From Ophiothrix spiculata (Eukaryota > Echinodermata > Ophiuroidea > Amphilepidida > Ophiotrichidae): a stretch of 22,774 nucleotides of DNA. Every line of letters starts with the position of its first letter. The stretch's first letter is position 1. Where the stretch lies: NCBI GenBank assembly GCA_000969725.1, contig JXSR01S018786.1; one strand, given 5' to 3'. Of this stretch, positions 1 to 10,789 are shown in pieces. The notes below the pieces were generated by a model. It was not told the origin of the DNA. It searched no databases and was given only the letters and a program-made list of their open reading frames with translations. Position numbers and translations under genes: made by a program.

Positions 1-58
1 GTATGTTAGATAAACTAAACTGGTTGCGGTGTGTCTATCATAATCAGTTATAAGTTAT

Positions 59-451
59 AAGTTATAGGGGGGAACCGTTTTTCTCCGCCATCTTGTGTCC
101 CTCATGGAGCAGAGTTATTGTACCTCCGGATATATTCGGAATTTGACCCGATATCTAGGCAGATCACGTAAATCTTCACCTGACGCATATACAGCGTGTG
201 CATTTTGTTTCACGCGCAAATCGTGTCTGCATTTCATGTAGCGTGCATTGCGACTTGCTCTGATTAAAGTACGCCAATTTTTCCGCTAATCCGTTGCGAA
301 GACTCTCGAAGTGTTACACGTGGAGCCGTAAAATGCTGGAGGTACAAAAACTCACCCTCCATGAGCGACAATCCAAGATGGCTGCCGTCCCATAGGATTT
401 ACACGGCGATGAAATCAAAATGGCGAAAAAGCCTGTTCCCCCCTATAACTT
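59..451. mobile_element. MITE, family 1, copy 1
   Basis: The ends form an imperfect inverted repeat: GTTATAGGGGGGAAC on the left and its complement on the right. The similarity continues inward through CATCTTG, CATGGAG and GTACCTCC on both arms, with extra sequence in the right arm. A diverged copy lies at 15511-16055. No transposase is encoded. The exact ends and target-site duplication are unclear because flanking sequence near the left end also repeats ttataag. Confidence 0.75.
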
Positions 452-1273
452 CCTTGGTCATAATGGTCACATGACCGACAAATATCTTAAGGGGTTTTCT
501 CATGCAGTTGCTTACGACTGCGGGATAACAATTTTTTTCATAAATAGTAAAAAAATCGGAAAAATATTTGCATCCATTTTGCGTGCGCAAATTTCAATGC
601 ATACTGAACGCATGCTTTACTAACGCGTTTGGTTAATTACGTGCTGCATCGCTGCATAATATATACGCAGGAAATATTGCAGACGCAGATGCGTCATCAA
701 AGTAATCAAATTTTATTAAAAAATGCCAGGTTTTGTCATTTTTCTTGAGAACTAACACGATGACTATATTTTCTAATTCAGTATTTTAAAGTGTGCAAAA
801 AGGGTTTTAACATATGTAAAAAGTAAAAAAAATCAATGGAGCATTTACTACTTCAAGCAGCGGTTTGCAGCTTTTGTTACTTTAAGTATTTCTGTCAAAT
901 ATGAGTGAACTAAAAATAAAATATATGGAAAAGCACACATGTAGCTGGATATAGAGATTTGGAGTTGGTTAATTTTTCATTTTCATCTTATAACTTTGTC
1001 AATAATTGGTTCAGTTTGAAAACTAATTAATCAGGATACGAAGGAAATTCTTAAAGATGATTCCCAATATGAACAAAATAATGTTAATTGCTCGGCGTAA
1101 TTGCACATGTAATTTTTCTCAACTGAAATCAACTTTAAAAATATAAGATGTGTATAAAAGTTAGCATTATATCTATTGTTTAAGATTTTGCTAACTTTGC
1201 TAACACCAAACTGACACATTTGCCAGGGCACATTTGATTAACTGAGCAATTTTGTTTGTTTCTGTATTTTCAG
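452..1273. other. AT-rich noncoding stretch
   Basis: Apart from poly(A)-like runs and short chance open frames I see no gene, RNA or clear repeat here. If the exon candidate at 1274 is real this is intron. Confidence 0.5.
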
Positions 1274-1318
1274 GAGACCTTGAAGAAATTGCAGAATGTA
1301 AACAAAGATGAGTTGTAA
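1274..1318 (+). CDS. Possible small plus-strand exon (two readings)
   Basis: An acceptor with a T-rich tract (tctgtattttcag) ends at 1273. In phase 0 the exon reads ETLKKLQNVNKDEL and stops at TAA, which would be a terminal exon with an ER-retrieval tail. In the other open phase it reads DLEEIAE and could splice at GAAT|gtaaac (1297) into the candidate exon at 4442, whose phase matches. The segment is too short to be sure of either reading. Upstream exons would lie left of the window. Confidence 0.22.
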   Translation, partial: ETLKKLQNVNKDEL

Positions 1319-1750
1319 TCCTGATTACAGAGAAAGATGAGGATTATTGAAGTTTGGTGATGGAAAATTAGTGAAGGTTTACTAATTTAATATAAACCTG
1401 TCTTGAATGCAGTGGTAGACTGAGATGTAATGTTTGTTGGTACTAACAGGATTCTGATATTATCTAGCAGAAGCGACACCACAAAGATACTAAAAGTGGA
1501 AAGGCCTGCCAATGTCTAGCTAGCGCCTTTGGAGCCCAAACATGAAGGGTGCCATTTCTGGCAGTGTACAAGTCGATCTAATTTGGTAAGATTTGATGGC
1601 AACTCTGCAATTTATTGATATGTACACCTGTGCATGATGTAAAATGTTGCCTGCAAAAATTTATAGAAAGGTGGTGATTTTTTTTCGCTATATCTTAAAT
1701 TAATTGCATACAGGTAATAAGGAGAAGCAGTGGCTTTTAAATGGTTGGGC
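1319..1750. other. Noncoding stretch with one weak exon-like block
   Basis: A block at about 1530-1587 has tag before it and gtaaga after it and is open for some 21 codons, but it has no other support. The rest is AT-rich and unremarkable. Confidence 0.4.
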
Positions 1751-1914
1751 CAGGGGCCGATTTCACTAAGATTTAGCGATGGTCGCTAACCCCGTTTTGA
1801 TCGCTAAACTCCAAAAACGATCGCTAAATAGCGGGTATTAGCGAACGTTTTTGGAGTTTAGCGATCAAAATGGGGTTAGCGACCATCGCAAAATGTTAGT
1901 GAAATCGGCCCCAG
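1751..1914. mobile_element. Fold-back MITE, near-perfect palindrome
   Basis: Arms of about 67 bases (1753-1819 and 1846-1912) are inverted copies with few mismatches, starting GGGGCCGATTTCACTAA. Even the 26-base centre is partly self-complementary (TCGCTAA against TTAGCGA). No coding capacity. Confidence 0.85.
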
Positions 1915-2836
1915 GTAAAATAAATTATATATTTCTGGTAACATGTTTTGAAAATTTTGGGAAGGAAGGAAGTTAATTTTATTCCCAAATATTTTATGCT
2001 TTCAAAATTTTGAGATAGATGGGAAAACATCTTATTTTACCAAATAGAAATGCATTGCTTACAAAACCACATATGATATTAATTTTCAACACAATATTTA
2101 GTTGAAACAATTTTAAGAGCAACAAACTGACTAAATCTTTTGAAAACAATATAAGTTGCTCTGAAAAGACTCTGAACACATTAGGTACATTTTAAGGATA
2201 TCTCTGATTACACAAAACACATAAGTAATTACCCTTTAGGCCATATCTCAAAATTGGAGTGGTGAAGAATTTTTTTTTATAGAATTTTTTTTTTGGTGGG
2301 TTACTGAAAGCGAACATGCTATTTTACTTGGCCTTATTGTACATGGAGGATAGAGAGACAGGATGGAATCTGTAAGAATATGTGCCTTGATAAGACAGCT
2401 ATTAGGCATTGTTTTTTGGTCATTTTGAGGTTTTAAATTTCAAGAGTTTGATAGAAGCTGGACACCATGAGATGTGGTCCTTCTTTATTTATAACTTAAA
2501 ATTGGAAACTTATTGGAACAAAGACACTGAAAGTTGGGTATTCTAATCTGGTGACAAATTGAACTTGTACTTTTCCATGTTGGAATGAAAGGCCATCATT
2601 CATAATAGCAATTGTGAAGTTTGATTCATACAGCTTAAGGGAGGTCGGAGCCTCACGATTTCTGAAACTTGAAAAGTAATGAAGTAAACTATACAAAAGT
2701 ATACATTTTTAGAAAGGGAATTTCACCAGGAATCTATTTATAGCATCGGATTCTTGATTTAAGAACTCGCTTTTTAGTAACTCACCATGCAAAACAAGTT
2801 ATTTTGCCCTAAGTTTTTTAACAAGTCTAGGATAAA
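1915..2836. other. AT-rich noncoding stretch
   Basis: No gene or clear repeat is visible. Homopolymer T runs occur near 2270-2292. Confidence 0.5.
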
Positions 2837-3106
2837 TATTATTTGGCCAAAATGTTCAAAAATAGGTTAAAGTCATCTATATCGATAGTTCTGAGGAATG
2901 TTTTCTCAAATTTTTGTTTAATCCCCTAGTTTTGAAAATTTTGGTCCGAATAGACCACAAATTCATTTTTTTCAAAAAATCATGATTTTTGGGCACGTTT
3001 TGGTCATTTTTGAATTAAGATGTTAATCAAAATTTGAGAAAATGTTCCTTAGAACTATCGATTTAGATGATTTTTACCTATTTTGGAAGATTTTTGCCAA
3101 ATAATA
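2837..3106. mobile_element. Fold-back element with about 85-base arms
   Basis: The left arm (2837 to about 2921, TATTATTTGGCC) is repeated inverted at about 3022-3106. Shared blocks include ATCGATAGTTCT and TTTTCTCAAATTTT. The arms differ at several positions, so the element is old. The centre is AT-rich. Confidence 0.75.
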
Positions 3107-3404
3107 CTTGTCAAATAGTCAAAATTGGATTACCCCATACTTCCATATTTCATACAGATGTATTTTTCCTGTCTTAATGAAACTTTGTTTCACAGATGTT
3201 GATTACTTATATTCAGTGATGCCAGTGAGGTTGCTTAAAAAGTGAAAACTATCGTTTTCAATTAATTGTGCTAGATTTCTGGTGTTGTTTCTTCATTTTG
3301 GTACCATAAGTATAGCTAAAATAGAGAAAAATATAATTTCTTATTTAAATTTAATTTGTATTGTTAAAACAATGTATTTTTCTAACCAAATAATTGATGT
3401 GTGT

Positions 3405-4230
3405 GTTTATATGGGTGGAATGGTTGGTATACCGGGAAATGCGACCAACAAAATTGTTTGCTTGCCCTCAATTGAATTTGAAAAATTGTGTCGGTCAGTC
3501 AGGATTTGTGTTTGGTTTGATTTTTTTTTTGTAGCAAACTCCACTTTATGTTATACATCATACCTGTCAAGTCTCCCGATTTAGACAGGAGTCTCCTGAT
3601 TTTAGTCCTCCCGATCGGGTAGCCATTTCTCCCGCTTTGAAAAAAATATCCTCCTATATCCTGCTTTGGAAAAAAAAATTCCCACTTTCTCCCGCTTTGA
3701 GAAAAAAATGTACAGCAGTGTTCTGCTAGTGTGTATTACAGAAATTTGAGAAATTGAAGATGACATCATTATGAGTTGTCTGTGCGCTTATGAGACCATT
3801 TTGTTGCTTGTCAATTTTCAAAAGTTACATAAAAAAAAATGTAGGTGTACCTTTTGGGCCTCATATGTCAGTTGTCCGTAAACGTTACTCGTAAATTTTC
3901 ATCTCCCACATCAGAATTTGGAAATGTTGACAGGTATGATACATTTTGTATTAATCAAGGCTATAAGAATATGAAATAATATGATAATATTGGTGTCAAA
4001 ATGAATCAAAATTCATTTCAAAATATCTCCAGAACGCAAAAAATTGAAAAGGGAATAGAAAGTCTTTTTTAGGAATGTTCAAAAATGGGATTGGTATTCT
4101 CTCGTACAATATATAGAAAAAAAAAAAGAAAAAAAACTTTTTTCTGATTTGGATTGGTCGGTTGAAGGCAAGCAAACAACTGTTGACCTGGTTGGTGTAG
4201 AGTGATGGTTGTGGGTATATGTGTGAAATT
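3405..4230. mobile_element. Older inverted-repeat element hosting a nested MITE
   Basis: The outer arms (about 3405-3480 and about 4160-4230) share TTGTTTGCTTGCC and flanking ACCAAC in opposite orientation, with weaker similarity around. The MITE at 3557-3940 lies inside, so this looks like a nested insertion. The ends are approximate. Confidence 0.5.
3557..3940. mobile_element. MITE with ATCATACCTGTCAA ends
   Basis: The terminal inverted repeat ATCATACCTGTCAA opens at 3557 and its complement closes at 3940. The left interior (3571-3710) repeats a CTCCCG-centred motif about five times, separated by A-rich runs. No coding capacity. Confidence 0.75.
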
Positions 4231-4441
4231 TTAAGTGTGTGATAATGTTAAAATTAAGTTTGGCTAATACAAGCTTTTTTCAACTTAAAAATGATTGAGA
4301 ATCTTCATTTATTTTGAATGAAATGCACTCTATTCAATTTCCAAACTTGTTTCTATATCAGTGAGTAATTGTGTGTTATATACCTCGCATAAAGATTCTT
4401 GGCATTGGACTGGTTAAATGTGTGTCATTTGTATCCTGTAG

Positions 4442-4572
4442 CTCGAGCATTGCAACTATACAGTGTGCTTGGCAAAAACAACTATATGGTGCTAAAGCTA
4501 GATGGTGTGTATCCAGAACACGATGTGGTCGTCATTGAAGAAGAGGCAATAGTAAATCATCAAGAGTGTTAA
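4442..4572 (+). CDS. Candidate plus-strand terminal exon, unknown protein
   Basis: After a pyrimidine-containing acceptor (tcctgtag, AG at 4440-4441) an open frame of 42 codons runs to TAA at 4570-4572. It begins with two bases of a split codon. Its residues look protein-like, for example LYSVLGKNNYMVLKLDG and HDVVVIEEEA, with beta-strand character and an acidic patch. I do not recognise the family. A canonical AATAAA follows at 4811, so a 3' UTR of about 240 bases would fit. It may be the end of a gene entering from the left. Confidence 0.4.
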
Positions 4573-4810
4573 GGTGCTATGCAAGTTCTTTTTTAAGATT
4601 TTCAGATGACAAAAATATATTTGGTATATAAAACTAATAACGACCGATTTATATTGGGGGCATGGTAAAATTATTTCCACACAGTGATTTCAAAATCATA
4701 ACTATGCCATTAGCTTCACTTTGATCATAATAATCATTAATGGAAATTCCTACGTTATTTATATATTAATCTGTGGCATAAAATACTATGCATTCCAAAA
4801 ATTGTGTAGC

Positions 4811-4816
4811 AATAAA
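4811..4816 (+). terminator. Candidate poly(A) signal AATAAA
   Basis: A canonical AATAAA is followed within 30 bases by GT-containing sequence, about 240 bases after the candidate stop codon at 4572. It has meaning only if that exon is real; the hexamer is common in AT-rich DNA. Confidence 0.3.
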
Positions 4817-4836
4817 AGTGACTAGAAGTTGTAGCT

Positions 4837-5084
4837 AAGCAAATGTCAACCACAGTTTAAACAATTATTGAGACAAAACATAAAAATGAGTCAGAATTAC
4901 ACATTTTCATGTAAAAATATATTTTGTATTCTTTATTTACACATTTACAATGTTGAAATAAATGTTTAACCAGGTGTATATTTAGTTTGCAATGTGCAGG
5001 AAAGTGGATAATTATAAGCATAAGGCCAAGACCTAATTATGAACCATTTTTATTGGTGTGTATGCTATCCATGGTAAACATCAC
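4837..5084. other. Noncoding stretch
   Basis: AT-rich sequence without a visible gene or repeat. It lies between the candidate poly(A) site and the large inverted repeat. Confidence 0.4.
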
Positions 5085-6150
5085 ATCAAAATTTCTATCC
5101 ATGATTTCTACATGCCTGCAGATAAATAAAATTCATGTTTCTGGTAACTTTTGACACACCTACCAAGTCTCATCAATTTGATCAATGTATCAAATTCTCC
5201 AACAAGCAACACCAATTTGCAACGAACAGTTGATTTGAAAAACAAAAACCTCCAAATTCAATTCTAGCACATTCCTGGATAAAGCTAAGATTCCTTTTAT
5301 CCGTTTGCGGTGCGGTTGTGTGATGCGTTTTGCACTGTAAGGGTACTAGTAGTTGTATAATTTAAAGCATATGATTGAATAGGATCAGGTTGAAGCTGAG
5401 ATTCAATTTTGACCGTCCGTTTTCAATGCGATCCTGCATGCGTTTCGCATGCGGTGTGTTTTGAATCGATATAATGGTTTTCAACGAGAGTGATTCCTTT
5501 TATCCGGTCCATTTGCGGTGCAGCTATCCAGAAACCCATGCGTTTATTTGAATCGGTCTCTGGAGCGATTCATCCATTTTGAATGCGTTTTTGGTCATGC
5601 GGAAACTTTTCAATAATAGAGAAGATGCTGAAATGAAAACGCATTAAAAACGGACGGACAAAATTGAATCTCAGCTTTCAACTTGATACCATTCATCTCC
5701 ATTCAATCATGTGCTATAAATTATACCACTACCAGTACCCTTACAGTGCAAAACGCACCGCAACCATGCCGCAAAAGGATAAAAGGAATCTTAGCTTAAT
5801 AATAACTCTAGGATTTGCTCCACAGCGCAGGCTCTTCAATTCAATGTGACAGCACATTATCCTGTTGGATACCATATAACAGTAACCATTGATCCTGCAC
5901 TTATTTTGCACTGATTATGGTCCTCTGTGTGTAATTGATCAATTTGCAAGAATTGAATTCGGAGGGAGGATTTTTAAAAATTAACCATTCTTTGTAGATT
6001 GGTGTTGCTTGTTAATAAACTTGATACAGTCTGACTACAAATCGATGAGACTTTGTTGGTGTGCCAAAATTATCAGGAAAACGTTAATTTAATTTATTTG
6101 CAGGTACGTAAAAATCATGGGTAGGAACTTTTGACGTGAAGTGAACTACA
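5085..6150. mobile_element. Large composite inverted repeat, about 1 kb
   Basis: Outer arms (about 5085-5275 and about 5940-6140) share blocks such as AACAAGCAACACCAAT, AAGTCTCATC and ATCCATGATTT in inverted orientation. Inner arms (5282 to about 5430 and about 5645-5797) share AAGCTAAGATTCCTTTTATC, TTTTGCACTGTAAGGGTAC and TGAATCTCAGCTT-type blocks. The right side carries about 140 extra bases between its two blocks. It could be one long fold-back transposon or one element inside another. No transposase was seen. Confidence 0.75.
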
Positions 6151-6427
6151 AAACTGTACACAATCTTATGGTTTGCCTTAGGTTTATAGCACCCATTATG
6201 GTGTTAAAAATTAAAATATTAATTTATGGGTTTTTTGTGGTTTCTTCTTTGCAACAAGCATGGTTTATATAAATTTCCAAAAAAAAAAAATGGTGCTTTT
6301 TATGAATTTTATTATAGAAACATACAGTGTAAACATAATGGCTAAATACATGTACACACATTTATATTTGCAACTCGTGCCAATTATTTTGGATTTATCT
6401 GTAAATCTGTCCAGTTTATTTGTCTGT
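6151..6427. other. Noncoding stretch
   Basis: AT-rich sequence with an A run near 6281. Nothing else is visible. Confidence 0.4.
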
Positions 6428-6949
6428 CTAAAGGCCTAGATATACTTTGTCATTTTTGTAGTCATTTTCATTTAGAATTTTTCTCATGGTGTTACATTTT
6501 CACCACTATGTTAAATTTTCATTCGGAAAGAAAATTTTCATTTTGATTTTTTGTCATGGTGTTAATTTTTGTCATGGAGTAAAATGTTTCACCATTTATG
6601 AAAATGTTTCATGATGGTATTCAACGGGGCGGGCATAGATCGACCTCATTAGGTCGAGAACAATACCATAATTACCTTGGTCTTTTCATTATAATCGGAA
6701 TTCTGTCCTTGACAGGTAACTGTGGATTTTATTCTGCTGAAAAGATTTTCTGACTCCTTTGATTTTTCTCCAAAGAGAAACATTTTCATTTGGAATTTTT
6801 ATCACCGTCTTAAATTTTTATCATTCTATTTGTAGTTTTAGTGGATTATTCCGATCGATAATATCGTATAGGAACTCTGAGGTTAATATGCATTCAGCTC
6901 TATGGATTTTCAAGATGGTAAAAATGACAAACTATATCTAGGCCTTTAA
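6428..6949. mobile_element. MITE with TAAAGGCCTAGATATA ends
   Basis: The terminal repeat (29 bases, about one mismatch) starts TAAAGGCCTAGATATA and is inverted at the right end. It is bounded by TA on both sides, as in Tc1/mariner-type insertions. The interior carries degenerate repeats of a unit containing TCATTTNGAATTTT and TCATGGTGTTA. Only chance open frames are present. Confidence 0.8.
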
Positions 6950-7260
6950 GCACTGGATTTATTCACAGAAAGTTGCAACTAGCATTTTGATCACTCAGAT
7001 TTTGAAATAATGTAACAATGTATTCATTTATTTTACAAATATATATTTTGTATTCATACTTGCCAAATGAACTTTTAGCATAATAATTTTTATATTTGGA
7101 AATTATGAGAGTATACAGGAAATTGTTCAGTGCATCTTGTGCTGAAGTCGTAGTTGTAAATCTCAGTTGGCTTCGCCTGGTGAGCATGCAACTCCAATTT
7201 CAGCACATGGTGCATTATTTTTTGTACAACATCACTTCTGTCATACGCAGTTGTTAATCT

Positions 7261-7577
7261 TTAAAGGAGCATGGTCTGATTGCACATTTTGAGGTTTTGG
7301 TACCAAAATATTGCTCATTATTCTCATAACCCATGTTAAATTTTCCAGCTGAGTTATGTTCAGGTTTTGAAGATATATGTGAAAATGTGTTTAATTAATT
7401 TTACACAGTAACGTATTAAAAGGCAGCTCTGAAATACAAAATCAACCATAAAATAAAAAACGATCGACAGATTCAGCTGAAATTTGAAACTTAAAACTCT
7501 TCAGTGGTCAACTTTCATATGACACTGAAAACTAAAGCCCGAACTAAAGTTAGAAAAATTGGACTATGCTCCTTTAA
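7261..7577. mobile_element. MITE with TTAA-bounded AGGAGCAT ends
   Basis: TTAAAGGAGCATGGTC at the left is matched by GACTATGCTCCTTTAA at the right. TTAA on both sides would fit a piggyBac-type target site, or a TA target with a longer repeat. About 317 bases, noncoding. Confidence 0.7.
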
Positions 7578-7650
7578 TTAAACCAATCGTGTATAGGCTC
7601 TAGTACTATGTAATTTCTCTAAATATTTGTCTCAGTACTCATGCAGACTA

Positions 7651-7940
7651 TAGGGCCAAAACATATTCGGCCTTCAAACAAAATTCTCGCTACCAACCAA
7701 ACATTTGGTTGCGAAATCAAAATGACGATTGACTTCAAATAAAATAACTTCAACACCGAGTTGAGACCAAATAAAATTTTGCACTAGATTGCACATGTTT
7801 TGAATTACCATATACATTGCCTAAAAATGTTTGTTACCAGTTTATACTGTAAATTCGATAGCAAATATTTGGTGACGTCACAACCAAATGTTTGGTCGCG
7901 AAAATGTTGTTTGAAGGTTGACTATGTGGTTTGGCCCTAA
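7651..7940. mobile_element. MITE, family 2, copy a
   Basis: The ends are TAGGGCCAAA and its inverted match, followed by shared CAAACAAAATT and ACCAAACATTTGGT blocks. A copy in opposite orientation lies at 19945-20190, alike over most of its length but lacking about 40 internal bases. It contains one TGACGTCA octamer (7873-7880), the consensus CREB/ATF site. Confidence 0.85.
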
Positions 7941-7980
7941 CACATGACAAGAAACATTGATTCCATTAGCCTTTTTATAG

Positions 7981-8244
7981 AAGTGTGTCTTGTCAAAAAA
8001 TTGAGGGGGCACAATCCAAGTTGGACAAAGCCGGAATAACAAAAGAATGGAGAGTGCAGTTCAGTTTTGGTAAAACCTGGGAAATACAAGAACCTGTTTT
8101 GCTGAGGATGCAATGTCAGCTATACCTCAAAAAGGCTTTAAGGCCATTTCAGAGTAGTGTTGCTGTTGTATTATGTAGCTGTTACAGTTGTAGAGGACTA
8201 TATATTTGCAATTTTGATCTGTTGAAATTTTGCAAGAAAAACTG
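7981..8244 (+). other. Long open stretch after an acceptor-like site, uncertain
   Basis: After ttttatag an 87-codon frame is open to TGA. Its first part (for example KLDKAGITKEWRVQFSFG) looks protein-like, but the Cys-rich end does not, and no donor or partner exon was found. No family is recognised. Probably chance, possibly a decayed exon. Confidence 0.15.
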
Positions 8245-8350
8245 AATTCAGTCCAACCGAATCCTGCCACATTTCAACCAACACAATAACATAGTCAATA
8301 TAAGTAAGTTTTGTTGACCTGTTTTAACCAACATTGATGATAGTCAGTAT

Positions 8351-8529
8351 ATATGTGATGGCTCACCCGAAAAGGGGGATTTTGCGACAAAATACTTTTC
8401 AAGAAACTAGTGAAAATAGGCAGCAAAAAATAAAGAAAATAATAAGAATTTGCTGTAACAGATGAAAGGATAAAATCAAAATTGATAACATCTGCAAAGT
8501 CCCCCTTTTCAGTGTGAGCCTTCACATAT
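8351..8529. mobile_element. Short MITE, 179 bp
   Basis: Inverted ends of about 35 bases: ATATGTGATGGCTCAC, then GAAAAGGGGGA, mirrored at the right end with few mismatches. Noncoding. Confidence 0.8.
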
Positions 8530-8649
8530 TGTGTGTTGTGGTTGCAGAAGAAATTTCCAAGCATATTGAGATTGTGCACTTAACATTTTGGATATCTCGC
8601 CACTCTTATTGTGCATCGGTCATGACATATACTCTGAAACAAGATGCAT

Positions 8650-8865
8650 AGAGTGCCAGTATATGGCATGTCATGTTTTTCTTCACAACATTGCATTTTA
8701 CCACAAAACCAACAGATGGTTGGCTAAAGAGATGCTAAAATTTAAGTTGCATTCGTCTCAGATCAAAAATTGATAATAATTTGTCACATTTTTGCAATTT
8801 ATCAGCGATATTTTCATGATGAAACAAAACAAACTGGAAAAACGTGCCATATACTGGCACTCTAC
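8650..8865. mobile_element. MITE with TA-bounded GAGTGCCAGTATATGGCA ends
   Basis: An 18-base inverted end, GAGTGCCAGTATATGGCA, is flanked by TA at 8650 and at 8864-8865. An isolated GGCACTCTA near 8951 may be a leftover end of a second copy. The pattern fits a Tc1/mariner-type non-autonomous element. Confidence 0.75.
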
Positions 8866-9283
8866 GGTATAGCCTTAAAAGTGACTGATGACGCCTATAA
8901 ATATTCAATGGTCAGAAAAAGCAAAATCTTTAAAGCCAAACAATGTCAGAGGCACTCTACTAGTTAAATCTCTTGCAATAGTGGCAGTAATATCATACGA
9001 TCATTACAAGTTCAACTTCGTGTGCCATTGATATGTGATATATGTTTAAATATTGAATTCACACTCCTGGTATTGTGATCACATAGAACTATACTATTTG
9101 GGTACATGGTGCATGATTTGACTTGGGCACACAAACAGATTCAATCGAACACATGAAATTGATGCTACCAGGTCACATAAGATGGCACCATTCGAAAAAA
9201 ACAAATAGCTCGCCGTGCCTGTATAACATATAGCTATCGAATAGCGTATACTTCTATGTGATAGCAGCCTAAGAGAATATTAT

Positions 9284-9364
9284 ACTTGTACTTTTTATTT
9301 TTTATATTTACGGATTCAAGGGTAACTTGTACTTTTATTTTGTATATTACGGATTCAAGGGTAT
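9284..9364. repeat. Two-unit 41-bp tandem repeat
   Basis: Two adjacent units each run from ACTTGTAC to CGGATTCAAGGGTA. A third diverged copy (TGTACTTTTATTT to GATTCTAGGTA) lies at about 9461-9512. Confidence 0.75.
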
Positions 9365-9512
9365 TGTAATGTAAGTATTTAACAAATAGTATTTTATGCC
9401 CTCCTAAAATGTCTTTCATGAGTTTGCAATGTGGTTTACTTATATTTACAATGTCAGATATTGTACTTTTATTTATTTAGACTTTTTATGTATTTACAGA
9501 TTCTAGGTATAA

Positions 9513-10789
9513 TTTGATTTATTTAAATAAACTATTTTGGAATTAACAGGATAAGGAAATATAAAGAGCTTTTTTTTTATGACTTGCGTTTCTTGTTAAC
9601 CAGTTACAGTACAAACACTTATAGGCTGTGTTAAAGGGTCGGGTTTAGACTTTTGTTACTATTTTTTGTCATATTTTTCATATGCATACATTAAACACAT
9701 AGGTCTGTATGCACAAAACAAGACTAAAGTTAGTCCCAGACTATATGAAATTCAAAACTTTGAAAAATAACACATTTTGTATTTAGTCTTTACACATTTA
9801 AACAGGAACATAAATACAAATACAGTTTCACTGTGATCTGAAACTTTTATTATTTGTTTCAATGGTCTGTTTCAGAACATTAAAATTAATGAAGGAAAGA
9901 ATGGTTTAGTCCAGGACTATAACTTAGTTTTTGTTGTTTTTGAAAAAAAATGTTCCAAATACAAATTGCCAAGACTCCCAAATTAAGTGTAGATCATTTA
10001 TGATTGGTCCAAAGAGGGTTACATGATGCCTTATGTGGATGTTTTATGTGAAAAGTACAAAACTAAGGTGTCTATTAATTATGATGTTCTGCTCTCAAAC
10101 CAGATGTCAATGCTGGGAGGGTAAACACCTCAAAATATATAAGAAGACATTTAGTCGTACCCCCATTATTCCAATAACCAATAACAAGCCTTCAAAGTCC
10201 AAAAATATTGAAACATATGAAAAATGTGCAAAGAATTCACAGTTTCTTCATGTGAATCATGTCCATGTTTAAATCAAGTTGAGTTAATGGGTAGTGGCCA
10301 CTGGCCACCATGGTGTTAGATTTATAGGTTAATAAATAAACATTTCATGTCATGTAGGGGTCGAGTGCATTGGACATCAATCAAAATTTTCCACAAGTGC
10401 ATTGATTTTGTCTCATTTTACGAGCATAATGGAATGCAAATTTACTAATCTTATTCATACACGACAAAGAAATAATATTGTATCTTTTGTGAAACGATAT
10501 AAGGCCTCTATATGACCATCAAAGTCCAAAACTTCTCTAAACTAAATAAATCATCACCCGACGAAAACAATGAAGCATTCATACGCGCTAAACGGCTGCC
10601 ACGCAAACAGTATATTGTGGAAGTTTCACTGCACTCTATGAACTTTATATTCTTGCGTTTTGCTTGGCTAGGTGACACGTGGAGTGTATGAATATATAGT
10701 TGTTTATGATCTGTATCCAGGTTTGTCTTTGCCATGCCGGGATCCCATGTGTCCCCGACGGACCAGCCTGGATAACATCGTCCAGTATT
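9513..10789. other. Noncoding stretch downstream of the oxygenase gene
   Basis: No gene is visible. Part nearest 10790 is probably 3' UTR of the minus-strand gene; an AATAAA on that strand occurs near 9851. A short TTAGTCC/GGACTA inverted pair occurs near 9738 and 9905. Confidence 0.45.

Noticed and set aside
8295..8579. 94-codon minus-strand frame
   Set aside because: It spans a short MITE (8351-8529) and reads its inverted ends; not a gene.
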